Of a DNA stretch of 64,000 bases, positions 35,013 to 43,385 are shown one piece after another. How positions within the stretch are numbered: the stretch's first letter is position 1; each line of letters starts with the position of its first letter. Source of the DNA: Selenomonadales bacterium (GTDB lineage Bacteria; Bacillota; Negativicutes; Selenomonadales; Selenomonadaceae); contig CAAGHH010000025.1 in assembly GCA_900769615.1 (NCBI GenBank), positions 1 through 64,000 on the forward strand. The letters run 5' to 3'. The notes below the pieces were generated by a model. It saw nothing but the letters and a program-made list of their open reading frames with translations, was not told where the DNA came from and ran no database searches. The position numbers and the translations under genes were made by a program.

Positions 35013-35077
35013 TTATCCACAAAAAGTTGGGGATATCCACGCTGAAAATGTGGATATCTTGCGGTTTTTGTGGATTT
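35013..35077. repeat. Nested inverted repeat containing four DnaA-box-like 9-mers
   Basis: TTATCCACA (35013-35021) is a perfect DnaA box. ATATCCACG (35033-35041), the reverse of ATATCCACA (35049-35057) and the reverse of AAATCCACA (35069-35077) are related 9-mers with one or two differences. The outer pair forms arms ATCCACAAAAA/TTTTTGTGGAT and the inner pair GATATCCAC/GTGGATATC, so the segment could fold as one long stem. No T tract follows, which argues against a normal terminator. Confidence 0.6.
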
Positions 35078-35103
35078 TCTGTGAACAAAGTGAGGGCAAT
35101 AAT

Positions 35104-35607
35104 ATGGCAGTTAAAGAAATAAAACCAGAGGAATTCAATGAAAGTGTATTTAAAGTAATTGGCAAGGATTGGCTGCTGGTTGCTGGCGAAGCCGATGGCA
35201 AATCGAATGCGATGACGGCTTCCTGGGGCGGTATGGGCGTTATGTGGGGCAAACCGGTAGCGTTTGTCTTTATTAGACCTTCGCGTTATACCAAAGAATT
35301 TGTCGATAAGGCGGATGGTCTTAGCTTGTCAGTATTTGTTGACGAAAATCATAAAATGCTGAATTATTTTGGTACAGTTTCTGGTCGTGATGAAGATAAA
35401 ATAGCTAAAGCTGGTCTTACGGTAAAGCATGACAACGGACGGACCTATTTTGACGAGGCTAGAATTACGATGCTCTGCCGCAAACTGTATGTGCAGGATT
35501 TAAAACAGGATTGCTTTATTGATAAGTCTTGTGATGAACGCTGGTATAAAAATGACTATCATACGATGTATGTAGTCGAGATAGAAAAGATTTTAGTTAA
35601 AGACTAA
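35104..35607 (+). CDS. Flavin reductase-like domain protein
   Basis: A 167-residue protein of the FMN-binding split-barrel flavin reductase family (flavoredoxin type). SNAMTASWGGMGVMWGKPVAFVFIRP has the conserved TASW and proline-rich strand seen in these proteins, and SRYTKEFVDKAD follows. It probably binds FMN and passes electrons in the cytoplasm; the partner is unknown. The frame is open from 35050, but the GAGGG SD and the nested repeat upstream place the start at ATG 35104. It is a single gene between the DnaA-box cluster and a strong terminator. Confidence 0.82.
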   Translation: MAVKEIKPEEFNESVFKVIGKDWLLVAGEADGKSNAMTASWGGMGVMWGKPVAFVFIRPSRYTKEFVDKADGLSLSVFVDENHKMLNYFGTVSGRDEDKIAKAGLTVKHDNGRTYFDEARITMLCRKLYVQDLKQDCFIDKSCDERWYKNDYHTMYVVEIEKILVKD

Positions 35608-35630
35608 AGCTTTGGCTAAAATAGTGCAGA

Positions 35631-35665
35631 AAAAAGGACACGCTGTGGGGGCGTGTCCTTTTTTT
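35631..35665 (+). terminator. Terminator after the flavin reductase-like gene
   Basis: AAAAAGGACACGC and GCGTGTCCTTTTT arms. Confidence 0.88.
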
Positions 35666-35753
35666 GAGAGAATTAGAGATTAAGGAATCTTAATATATTT
35701 GAATTCTTCTTAGATGAAGAAGAATTGTCGAGAATTTTAACAAATTAATACTG

Positions 35754-36008
35754 TCAGGTGTTTTTAGCAATTACTGCACCTATTATAGCACCAACGATAG
35801 CAGCTGTGTTGCGTTCGCCAGCAGAATATTTTTTGGCATGTGAATCATCGCGGTTATAATCACGATGATGGCGATTATGTGAGTGATAATCATAAGAATG
35901 GTGATGGGAAGCGGCTTCGGCGCTAGTAGCAGTCATACCGACTAAGCCGAAACTCATAATGCTGGCTAAGGCAACAGCGGTTATTTTTAAATTTTTTTTA
36001 TTAAACAT
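35754..36008 (-). CDS. Small secreted histidine-rich protein
   Basis: 84 residues with a clear signal peptide (NKKNLKITAVALASIMSFGL, likely cleaved after SAEA near 32). The mature part begins with a His/Tyr/Arg/Asp-rich stretch (SHHHSYDYHSHNRHHRDYNR, 34-53) and ends with a glycine-zipper-like hydrophobic segment (AAIVGAIIGAVIA). Metal binding at the cell surface is a reasonable guess but not shown. AAGGAG nine bases before ATG 36008 selects this start over two upstream ATGs. An AATTCTTCT/AGAAGAATT hairpin (about 35701-35727) may end the transcript. No family was recognised. Confidence 0.65.
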   Translation of the reverse strand: MFNKKNLKITAVALASIMSFGLVGMTATSAEAASHHHSYDYHSHNRHHRDYNRDDSHAKKYSAGERNTAAIVGAIIGAVIAKNT

Positions 36009-36104
36009 AAAGCTCATCTCCTTGCCAAAATCCATTACTAGCGGATTTCGTTTTGCTTTTCCTGACTACAGTTAACAGTATAATTAGCTATGTTTAAAAA
36101 ATCT

Positions 36105-36113
36105 TGTGGATAA
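36105..36113 (-). promoter_or_regulatory. Isolated perfect DnaA box
   Basis: TTATCCACA on the minus strand, in the divergent gap between the histidine-rich gene and mqnE. Confidence 0.45.
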
Positions 36114-36170
36114 TATTAAATGTTGATTAAATCAACGATGATAATATTGTGAGCAAAAACATATAACTGA

Positions 36171-36199
36171 CTGCAAATCTGCTGGATAGATGTTATAAT
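36171..36199 (+). promoter_or_regulatory. Promoter of the futalosine-pathway genes
   Basis: CTGCAA (36171-36176), 17-bp spacer, TATAAT (36194-36199). The early ATG at 36208 would fall on the transcription start. Confidence 0.5.
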
Positions 36200-36234
36200 T
36201 TGTAATTATGAGTAATAATATGGAGGTGCACGCT

Positions 36235-37329
36235 GTGGCAGCAGCAGAATATCAGGATATAGAAAATAAAATTATGAAAGGAGAGCGGCTGACGCGTGAA
36301 GATGGTCTGCGGCTGTTTGCTTGTCATGATTTGGCTTGGCTAGGTGCAATGGCTGATTATGTACGCAAACAAAAATGTGGTGATATAGTATATTACAATG
36401 TTAATTGTCATGTAAATTTAACCAATATTTGTACATCCCGTTGTAAATTTTGTGCTTTTGGTCGTGATGAGGACGAAAAAGGTGCATACGAAATGAGTAA
36501 GGAACAGGCCATAGCGACTGTCCGTGACGCCATGAGAGATCCGGATTTAGCTGGACTGCATATAGTTAGCGGATTGCATCCTGATTGGACGTTTGAAAAA
36601 TATTTATCGCTGGTAAAAGCTTTGCACGAAACGTTTCCAGAGCTTTACATCAAAGGCTTTACTGGTGTGGAAATAACACATTTTGCCGAAATTTCCGGGC
36701 TTAGCATCGAGGCAGTATTGCTAAAATTGCGCGATGAAGGTGGTTTGCAGGCTATTGCTGGCGGTGGTGCTGAAATTTTATCTGATCGGGTACGAAAAGA
36801 ACTATGCCCTAATAAAGCAACTGCTGCACAGTGGTTAAAAGTGGCCCGTACAGCGCATAAGCTGGGGATAAAGACCAATGCCAGCATGTTGTACGGTCAT
36901 ATTGAAACCCTAGAAGAACGCGTAGATCATTTGTTGACATTAAGAAAACTACAAGATGAAACGGGTGGTTTTCAGACGTTTATTTGTTTTCCATTTTTGC
37001 CTAAAAATACGCAATTGGAAGCGACAATTAAGCAAACCAGTGTGTGGGATGATTTGCGGACGATGGCAATATCGCGCTTAATGCTGGATAATTTCCGCAA
37101 TATTAAAGCCTATTGGGTCATGCTGACCGTGCCGGTAGCACAGGTTGCGTTAGCATTTGGTGCTAACGATATTGATGGTACGATTCATAAGGAAACTATT
37201 TTGCATGACGCTGGAGCTACGAGCCCTACAGCTTTAAGTGAGGATAAGATCATTCGTATTATCAAAGAAGCTGGCAGAATTCCGGCAGCGTGTGATTGTA
37301 ATTTCAATATACTTAGGACTATTGATTGA
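36235..37329 (+). CDS. mqnE: Aminofutalosine synthase MqnE, copy 1
   Basis: A radical SAM enzyme of the futalosine menaquinone route. It joins the adenosyl radical of SAM to 3-enolpyruvylbenzoate to make 6-amino-6-deoxyfutalosine. The cluster motif CTSRCKFC is at about 66-73 and is preceded by NVNCHVNLTNI; SGLHPDWTFEKYL, GFTGVEITHFAE, GGGAEILSDRVRKELCP and YGHIETLEERVDHL are typical. GTG 36235 is the best start: GGAGGTG lies six bases upstream, and the ATG at 36208 overlaps the promoter. A second MqnE-like gene follows 14 bp downstream. It could supply most MqnE activity. Confidence 0.88.
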   Translation: MAAAEYQDIENKIMKGERLTREDGLRLFACHDLAWLGAMADYVRKQKCGDIVYYNVNCHVNLTNICTSRCKFCAFGRDEDEKGAYEMSKEQAIATVRDAMRDPDLAGLHIVSGLHPDWTFEKYLSLVKALHETFPELYIKGFTGVEITHFAEISGLSIEAVLLKLRDEGGLQAIAGGGAEILSDRVRKELCPNKATAAQWLKVARTAHKLGIKTNASMLYGHIETLEERVDHLLTLRKLQDETGGFQTFICFPFLPKNTQLEATIKQTSVWDDLRTMAISRLMLDNFRNIKAYWVMLTVPVAQVALAFGANDIDGTIHKETILHDAGATSPTALSEDKIIRIIKEAGRIPAACDCNFNILRTID

Positions 37330-37343
37330 AAGGCGAGGGTGTT

Positions 37344-38429
37344 ATGAATATAGAGCAGGCTAGACGCAAGGCTTGGCAGGGAGAACGGCTTAATTTTGCT
37401 GATGCTATGGCTTTGTATGAGGATAATGACTTATTATTCTTGGCTAAATGTGCCCGCCAAGCCAAAGAACATCAAAGTGGGAAAAAGGTATTTTATACCG
37501 TTAACAAGCATATTAATTTAACTAATATTTGCAGTGCTAATTGTCCGTTGTGTGCCTTTCAGGTTAAGGCTGGTGACAAACGTGGCTTCGTTTTAGAGCA
37601 TGATGATATTGAGCGCATATTAGCTGAAGCTAAGCAGGTGAAAAATTTATCGGAAGTGCATATCGTATCCGCTTTACATCCTGATAAGCCATTCACTTAT
37701 TATGTCGATGTTGTAAAGCAAGTCAAAAAAGCCTTGCCGGCAGTTGATGTCAAAGCCTTTACGCCCGTTGAAATCGTAAATTTTGCTAAAATGACTAGCA
37801 AAACAATTAAGGAAGTCCTGACTATTTTGCAAAAAGCGGGTTTGGACAGCTTGCCTGGTGGTGGGGCCGAAATTTTATCCGATCGGGTGCGTCAGATTAT
37901 TTGCCCGAAAAAAGCTAATAGTGCTGAATGGATCGAAACGATGAAAACAGCTCATAAACTAGGTATTCGGACTAATGCCTCGATGATGTATGGTCATGTA
38001 GAGACAATCACTGAGCGTTTGCAGCATTTGTTTACTTTGCGGGATATTCAGGATGAAACGCAAGGCTTTCAAGCTTTTATGCTGTTTCCATTTCATCCGG
38101 CCAATACGGAACTTGGTGAAAAATATAATTTGCAACGGGTTGGTTCTTGGGAAGATATGAAAATGCTGGCATTATCCAGACTGATATTAGATAACATTGC
38201 GCATGTTAAAGCCTTTTGGATTATGATGACAATGCCAATTGCACAATTAGCATTAGGTTTTGGTGCAGATGATTTGGATGGTACCATTGGTGAAGAAAAA
38301 ATAATTCATGCTGCTGGCGCTAAGACAAACACTGGCATTACACGGGAAACTTTAAAAGCAATTATCAAAGAAACAGGTTATGAACCTGTTGAGCGCGATA
38401 CCTTTTATCAGGAGGTGCAAAAATTTTGA
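37344..38429 (+). CDS. mqnE: MqnE-like radical SAM enzyme, copy 2
   Basis: A 361-residue paralogue of the preceding gene with its own intact cluster motif CSANCPLC (about 63-70). Shared features include NKHINLTNI, SALHPDKPFTYYV, AFTPVEIVNFAK, GGGAEILSDRVRQIICP and YGHVETITERLQHL. The two proteins clearly differ along their length, so this is an old duplication. Either both make aminofutalosine, or one has a different substrate or a distinct role in the pathway. GAGGG precedes ATG 37344; its stop overlaps the TTG start of mqnC by 4 bp. Confidence 0.8.
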   Translation: MNIEQARRKAWQGERLNFADAMALYEDNDLLFLAKCARQAKEHQSGKKVFYTVNKHINLTNICSANCPLCAFQVKAGDKRGFVLEHDDIERILAEAKQVKNLSEVHIVSALHPDKPFTYYVDVVKQVKKALPAVDVKAFTPVEIVNFAKMTSKTIKEVLTILQKAGLDSLPGGGAEILSDRVRQIICPKKANSAEWIETMKTAHKLGIRTNASMMYGHVETITERLQHLFTLRDIQDETQGFQAFMLFPFHPANTELGEKYNLQRVGSWEDMKMLALSRLILDNIAHVKAFWIMMTMPIAQLALGFGADDLDGTIGEEKIIHAAGAKTNTGITRETLKAIIKETGYEPVERDTFYQEVQKF

Positions 38430-39454
38430 GCAGAATTAATGAACGTGATGGTATTGAGCTATTAAAACATGGTGATGCGATTGAATTAGGTCGTTTAGCT
38501 GATGCTAAACGGCGGGAATTATTTGGTGATACGGTTACGTTTATTGTTGATCGAAATATCAATTATACTAATGTTTGCAAAAATGAATGTAAATTTTGTG
38601 CTTTTTTTCGGCGTAAAGATCATAAAGATGCGTATCTTTTAACTTATGATGAAATATTAGCTAAGGTAAAAGAAACCGTAGCCGCTGGCGGCACGCAGGT
38701 TATGATACAAGGTGGTTTATATCCTGATTTGGGGCTGGAATATTATGAAAAAATGCTGCGGCTGATACGGGATAAGTTTCCTTCGATTACGATACATTCA
38801 TTTACGGCAACTGAAATACAATATTTTGCGCAACAGGCAGGTATCAGTGTGCTTGATACTTTAAAACGCTTGCAAGAAGCTGGATTAGCTAGTCTGCCTG
38901 GTGGCGGGGCGGAAATATTAGTTGATGAAGTAAGAAAAAGGGTGAGTCCGAAAAAAATTATGACCGATGATTGGTTAAAGGTCATGGAATGTGCACATTC
39001 CATTGGTATGGAAAGCACGGCTACTATGGTCATAGGCTTAGGTGAAACCATGGCGCAGCGTATTGAGCACATGGAAAAAATTCGTCAGTTACAGGATAAA
39101 ACAGGCGGATTCAGGGCTTTTATAACTTGGACGTATCAGCCGGGAAATACGGAACTTGGCGGCAAGAAAACTAGTGGCTGGGATTATATGAAGACATTGG
39201 CACTGTCACGACTATACATGGATAATATCAAGCATATTCAAGGTTCTTGGGTTACACAAGGTGAGCGTATTGGTCAATTGACCTTAGGCTTTGGTGGTGA
39301 TGACCTAGGCAGTATCATGCTCGAGGAAAATGTTGTCAGAGCTGCTGGTACCAGCTACGATATGTCGATAAATAAGATGGTAAATATGATACGTGGAGCT
39401 GGTCGCAAGCCGGCGCAGCGCAATACTAAATATGAGATTATAAAGAGGTTTTAA
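38426..39454 (+). CDS. mqnC: Cyclic dehypoxanthinyl futalosine synthase MqnC
   Basis: A radical SAM enzyme that cyclises dehypoxanthinyl futalosine. The cluster motif CKNECKFC is at about 51-58 after DRNINYTNV. GGTQVMIQGGLYPDLGLEYY, SFTATEIQYFAQQ, GGGAEILVDEVRKRVSPKK and YQPGNTELGG separate MqnC from the MqnE pair upstream. The TTG start is set by AGGAGGT eight bases upstream, within the end of the second mqnE. One base separates its stop from the next gene, so these genes are a single operon. Confidence 0.9.
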   Translation: MSRINERDGIELLKHGDAIELGRLADAKRRELFGDTVTFIVDRNINYTNVCKNECKFCAFFRRKDHKDAYLLTYDEILAKVKETVAAGGTQVMIQGGLYPDLGLEYYEKMLRLIRDKFPSITIHSFTATEIQYFAQQAGISVLDTLKRLQEAGLASLPGGGAEILVDEVRKRVSPKKIMTDDWLKVMECAHSIGMESTATMVIGLGETMAQRIEHMEKIRQLQDKTGGFRAFITWTYQPGNTELGGKKTSGWDYMKTLALSRLYMDNIKHIQGSWVTQGERIGQLTLGFGGDDLGSIMLEENVVRAAGTSYDMSINKMVNMIRGAGRKPAQRNTKYEIIKRF

Positions 39455-39455
39455 A

Positions 39456-40307
39456 ATGAGTGAAAATAAAATACCAAAGGCTGAGTATGCGGTAGTTGGT
39501 GGTTCAGGAACATTATCAAGTAATTTTCCCGCAGGAGCAGCTGCTAAAGATGTAAAAATATTAGCAGATAATATACATTTCGATACGCCTTATGGCACTA
39601 GTCCCGCTATGCGGCTTTTTAGTGTTGGTGAAAAAAATGTTTTGACAGTAAAAATGCATGGCTGGCGTTCGGGGGTTACTAGAGCTGACGCTTCAAGACA
39701 GGTGTTTTGGGTATTTCGCGAGGCAGGCGTTAAGCGGATTATTTCGGAAGGCGGCGTTGGCACGGTTAACAAACTGCTGGATTTGCGTGACTTTATAATA
39801 CCAGATGATTATTTGGATCTATCCGTGCGCAAAGATGTCATGCTAGATGGTCGCTATCTTTTAATTATGCGAGAGGCACTGTGCCCAGAAATGCGAAAGG
39901 CACTCATAACAGCAACTAAAAAGCGTTTTAAGGGCCGGATATTTACTCGCGGTACTTACGCTGTAACCGATGGCCGGCATTTTGAAAGTCCAGCGGAAGT
40001 AGCTATGATGAATGGTCAGGCGGATATTGTTGGTCAGAGCATGGCACCAGAGGTTTATTTGGCTAGAGAAATTGGTGCTTGTTATGCTGGGCTGTATTTT
40101 ACCGTAAATTATGGTGAAGGTATTCGGGAAAAATGGTCACATCAGGATATGGCAGATATATTTTATGATGATGCACCGATGATAGGCGAAATAATATTGG
40201 AAACTATTCGTCAAATTGATGCAGAGGATCGGCACTGCGAATGCATTAACCTGCGCAAGGAAACTTTGCTAAAAGATGTGTATAACGAAAGCTCTAGTAA
40301 AGGATAG
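39456..40307 (+). CDS. Divergent MTAP/PNP-family nucleoside phosphorylase in the mqn operon
   Basis: A 283-residue protein with the fold and landmarks of 5'-methylthioadenosine phosphorylase (VVGGSGTLSSNFP, DTPYGTSPAMRLF, EGGVGTVNKLLDLRDFIIPDDYLD, PEVYLAREIGACYAGLYF). Three usual active-site motifs are altered: RHGxxH is MHGWRSG, NYRAN is ADASRQ, and VGMTxxPE is VGQSMAPE. Its place directly after mqnC suggests that it splits the futalosine-type nucleoside, the step normally done by MqnB or MTA/SAH nucleosidase. That is an inference from context and from the altered site; a plain MTA phosphorylase is the alternative. GAGG precedes the ATG. Confidence 0.72.
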   Translation: MSENKIPKAEYAVVGGSGTLSSNFPAGAAAKDVKILADNIHFDTPYGTSPAMRLFSVGEKNVLTVKMHGWRSGVTRADASRQVFWVFREAGVKRIISEGGVGTVNKLLDLRDFIIPDDYLDLSVRKDVMLDGRYLLIMREALCPEMRKALITATKKRFKGRIFTRGTYAVTDGRHFESPAEVAMMNGQADIVGQSMAPEVYLAREIGACYAGLYFTVNYGEGIREKWSHQDMADIFYDDAPMIGEIILETIRQIDAEDRHCECINLRKETLLKDVYNESSSKG

Positions 40308-40402
40308 GCGTGGACAAAGTTCTATTAATAAGGTAATATATACAAGAATAATTTTGTTTTCTTGTATAGTTGTAATGCTGAATTATTAGAGAGGGTGCTA
40401 TT

Positions 40403-41782
40403 TTGGAACGCGGGAATTTTTCGACCCGTTTGGGTTTTATACTGGTATCTGCCGGTTGTGCCATTGGCTTGGGTAATGTCTGGCGGTTTCCATATATTAC
40501 GGGACAATACGGCGGCGCATCATTTGTGCTGATATATTTACTATTTTTAGCAATTTTAGGCTTGCCGATTATGGTAGCTGAATTTGCGGTCGGTCGTGCT
40601 AGCATCAGGAGTGCCGCTAAATCCTTTGATGTTTTGGAACCTAAAGGTACCAAATGGCATTTATATAAATATGGAGCTATTGTGGGTTGCCTGTTATTGA
40701 TGATGTTCTATACTACTGTTTCGGGATGGATGCTTTATTATCTGTATAAAATTGCCAGCGGCGATTTTGTTGGGCTGGATGCAGCTGGCATTGGCGCAGT
40801 TTTTGGTAATCTCTTAGCATCACCAGGCACGATGGCTGGCTATATGATAGCAATAGTGTTGCTGTGTGGCAGTGTCTGCTATCTAGGGGTACAAGCTGGT
40901 GTTGAGCGTATAACCAAAATGATGATGGTTTGCCTTTTATTGCTTATGGTAGTATTAGCCATAAATTCTATTTTGCTTCCAGGAAGTGAGGCTGGGCTTA
41001 AATATTATCTATATCCTGATTTTGGCAAATTGCAGGAATATGGTCTTAAGGAAGTTATCTTTGCGGCGATGGGACAGGCGTTTTTTACCTTGTCACTTGG
41101 TATTGGTGCTTTGGCTATCTTTGGCAGCTATATTGGCAAATCGAAACGGCTGACAGGAGAGGCAATTTGGGTTATCGTGCTAGATACCTTTGTGGCTATT
41201 ATGGCGGGTCTTATCATTTTTCCGGCGTGCTTTAGTTATGGCGTAAGTCCGGCTAGTGGACCTAACTTGCTGTTTGTAGCTTTGCCTAACGTATTTAATG
41301 CTATGCCGTTAGGTACATTATGGGGCAGTTTATTTTTCTTATTTATGACATTTGCATCGATGTCAACGGTCATTGCTGTATTTGAAAATCTTATAGTTTG
41401 TTTCTTTGAATTATTTGAAGGAAAGATTTCGCGTAAAAAAATTATTCGTTGGGGTGCCTTAATAATTATTGTGCTGTCACTGCCCTGTGTTTTAGGGTTT
41501 AATGTCTGGAGCGGATTTGAACCATTTGGCAAAGGCTCTGGGGTGCTTGATTTAGAAGATTTTTTAGTATCTAATAATTTGTTGCCACTAGGCAGTTTGG
41601 TTTATTTGGCTTTTTGTACTAGTCGTTATGGCTGGGGCTGGGATAATTTTATCAAAGAAGCTGATACTGGGGCAGGGGTAGCGTTTCCTAAGTGGATTCG
41701 TTTTTATGCGACCTATATATTGCCACTTATCGTGCTGGTAATATTTATAAACGGTTATTATGCGTTATTTTTTAGCAAATAA
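40403..41782 (+). CDS. Sodium:neurotransmitter symporter family transporter
   Basis: A 459-residue NSS/SNF family secondary transporter, probably importing an amino acid with sodium, with about eleven or twelve membrane segments. The TM1 signature AGCAIGLGNVWRFPYITGQ, with the unwound substrate and sodium site, is intact, and GGASFVLIYLLFLAILGLP follows. GIGALAIFGSYIGK (TM6 region) and FLFMTFASMSTVIAVFEN (TM8) are typical. TTG 40403 is set by GAGAGGG. It lies between the mqn operon and mqnA, but a metabolic link is not evident. A shared terminator separates it from the convergent mqnA. Confidence 0.9.
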   Translation: MERGNFSTRLGFILVSAGCAIGLGNVWRFPYITGQYGGASFVLIYLLFLAILGLPIMVAEFAVGRASIRSAAKSFDVLEPKGTKWHLYKYGAIVGCLLLMMFYTTVSGWMLYYLYKIASGDFVGLDAAGIGAVFGNLLASPGTMAGYMIAIVLLCGSVCYLGVQAGVERITKMMMVCLLLLMVVLAINSILLPGSEAGLKYYLYPDFGKLQEYGLKEVIFAAMGQAFFTLSLGIGALAIFGSYIGKSKRLTGEAIWVIVLDTFVAIMAGLIIFPACFSYGVSPASGPNLLFVALPNVFNAMPLGTLWGSLFFLFMTFASMSTVIAVFENLIVCFFELFEGKISRKKIIRWGALIIIVLSLPCVLGFNVWSGFEPFGKGSGVLDLEDFLVSNNLLPLGSLVYLAFCTSRYGWGWDNFIKEADTGAGVAFPKWIRFYATYILPLIVLVIFINGYYALFFSK

Positions 41783-41787
41783 TGATT

Positions 41788-41837
41788 AAAAAACAGGACT
41801 TTAGCGTAATTTATATTAACGCAAAGTCCTGTTTTTG
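41788..41837. terminator. Bidirectional terminator between the SNF transporter and mqnA
   Basis: AAAAACAGGACTTT and AAAGTCCTGTTTTT perfect arms, with an inner GCGT/ACGC stem. It serves both convergent genes. Confidence 0.9.
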
Positions 41838-42677
41838 TTAGCGTTTTACAGCTGCTAATTTTATTTCTGGAATATGTTCGATTAGATTCATTTTATGAGC
41901 TAACTCATAAAATGTTTTTAAACCGTCAATATAGTCATCAGTCAGATTCCAGCGAATAGTAGGTCCAAGATATTCATCAAGTTGGGCGTAGGTAAAAGGC
42001 TTGTCCTTAATAACGGATTCGATGGCAGCTTTTTTATGTTGCAAGCCTTGTGTAAAGGCATGGCGGATTCGATCATAGACTAGCTGCAGCATTTCTGGCT
42101 GTTCACTAGCAAAGTTCTTATTGGCAACCCATAGGGCATAGACCATTTTTTTACCGGTAAGTTTTTTCCATTCGGCACCAAGATCATAGTAATATAATTC
42201 TGGCTGCTGGTGATGGTAGAGCCACAAGGCATCATCGCCAATTAAAAGTGAAGCTGCAGCATCATCAGGAATGGGATTTTCCGGAGTTACATGTCTTATA
42301 TAATAATTGGGAATGGCACCATAGGCACTGCGCAGGATGATCTTTAGCAGGCAATGAGAGGTAGCTGATTTAGCAGTTAAAATTATTTTATCGTCTTTAA
42401 TATCTTCAATGGGCTTGCGTGATACTAAAATAATGCTTTGCACCGCTCCATCGGTACTTATGCAGACATCAGGCAGTATCACTAATTCATCACTGTCACG
42501 GGCATAAATAATTGATGATACATTGCTTACATCAAGCCGATGATTAACAATATCGTTATTTAGCACAGCTGGCACGCCACGAGTAAGAATAAGTCCTTTA
42601 TCGGAACCATGCGCATAGCTCCAGCTAAGTGGCAGTACATTTAAAAAATTAATGTGTCCAACGCGGGGACAACTCAT
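41838..42677 (-). CDS. mqnA: Chorismate dehydratase MqnA
   Basis: The first enzyme of the futalosine pathway; it dehydrates chorismate to 3-enolpyruvylbenzoate. The 279-residue protein has the periplasmic-binding-like fold of the MqnA/MqnD family. VGHINFLNVLPLSW at the N-terminus, VSNVSSIIYARDSDELVILP, SATSHCLLKII and LLIGDDALW are characteristic of MqnA. AGGAGG lies upstream of the ATG. It is transcribed towards the SNF transporter, away from the mqnE-mqnC operon but only 1.5 kb from it. MqnD was not found in this window. Confidence 0.9.
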   Translation of the reverse strand: MSCPRVGHINFLNVLPLSWSYAHGSDKGLILTRGVPAVLNNDIVNHRLDVSNVSSIIYARDSDELVILPDVCISTDGAVQSIILVSRKPIEDIKDDKIILTAKSATSHCLLKIILRSAYGAIPNYYIRHVTPENPIPDDAAASLLIGDDALWLYHHQQPELYYYDLGAEWKKLTGKKMVYALWVANKNFASEQPEMLQLVYDRIRHAFTQGLQHKKAAIESVIKDKPFTYAQLDEYLGPTIRWNLTDDYIDGLKTFYELAHKMNLIEHIPEIKLAAVKR

Positions 42678-42814
42678 AAAAGTTCCTCCTAACTTGAATT
42701 AAATAAAATTAGTTTAAGCGTTCAAAACAGATACGTTTAATTATACACGGATACAGGCGGAAAATACATGTATTTTAAAAAGTATACAGTATAAGCGAAA
42801 AATAGGACCGGATA

Positions 42815-42843
42815 TTGACTTTTGGTCTTAAGACAGTTAAAAT
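42815..42843 (+). promoter_or_regulatory. Promoter of the marR-RND operon
   Basis: TTGACT (42815-42820), 17-bp spacer, TAAAAT (42838-42843). Confidence 0.7.
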
Positions 42844-42859
42844 TAATTGATAGAATCAA
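42825..42859. promoter_or_regulatory. Two palindromes at the marR promoter, candidate MarR sites
   Basis: GTCTTAAGAC (42825-42834) sits between the -35 and -10. TTGAT-AGA-ATCAA (42847-42859) lies just after the -10. Both positions suit autorepression by the MarR protein encoded immediately downstream. Confidence 0.5.
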
Positions 42860-42902
42860 CATTTTGCTTTGGGGAAAAAGGGATATTATGGAGGAGTTTA
42901 TA

Positions 42903-43385
42903 ATGGATGATTATGTAAATGTTGGCCGGTGTTTTTCAATACTGCATCGCCGTTCGCGTTTGTTTGTTGAGGAAGCTTGTCAAGAGCTTAATCTTACATT
43001 TTCCGAATATAGCATATTGATGCGTATATATAGTAATGAAGGGGTAAAACAGGATGACCTGGCGAATATGCTATATTTAGATAAAGCGGTTGTAACCCGT
43101 ACGATAAACTTGTTGCAGGAAAAAAAGCTTATTTATCGGCAACAAGGACAAAATGATCGGCGAGTTAGGCATATTTATTTGACTGAGTATGGCAGGCAGC
43201 AATATGATTTTTTGTGTAGTATCGTCAAAGCATGGGTAGATTATCTAGTGGCAGATATGGAACCTGAGCTGGTAAATAAATTATTTCAGGGCTTTAATGC
43301 TCTGTCCGAAAGGGCTTGCAAGGCTGATTTAGTTAAATTAGCTAATAAATTACCTATAGGAGATGCGGCGGATGAAAAAAAATAG
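42903..43385 (+). CDS. MarR-family regulator of the RND pump operon
   Basis: A 160-residue winged-helix protein. LTFSEYSILMRIYSNEGVKQDDLANMLYLDKAVVTRTINLLQEK covers the DNA-recognition helices, and GQNDRRVRHIYLTEYGRQQY is the wing with the conserved DRR. The usual MarR dimer helices flank it. ATG 42903 has GGAGGAG at good spacing; the longer frame from 42822 starts inside the promoter. It overlaps the membrane fusion gene by 14 bp, so it likely represses its own pump operon and responds to a pump substrate (inference). Confidence 0.88.
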   Translation: MDDYVNVGRCFSILHRRSRLFVEEACQELNLTFSEYSILMRIYSNEGVKQDDLANMLYLDKAVVTRTINLLQEKKLIYRQQGQNDRRVRHIYLTEYGRQQYDFLCSIVKAWVDYLVADMEPELVNKLFQGFNALSERACKADLVKLANKLPIGDAADEKK

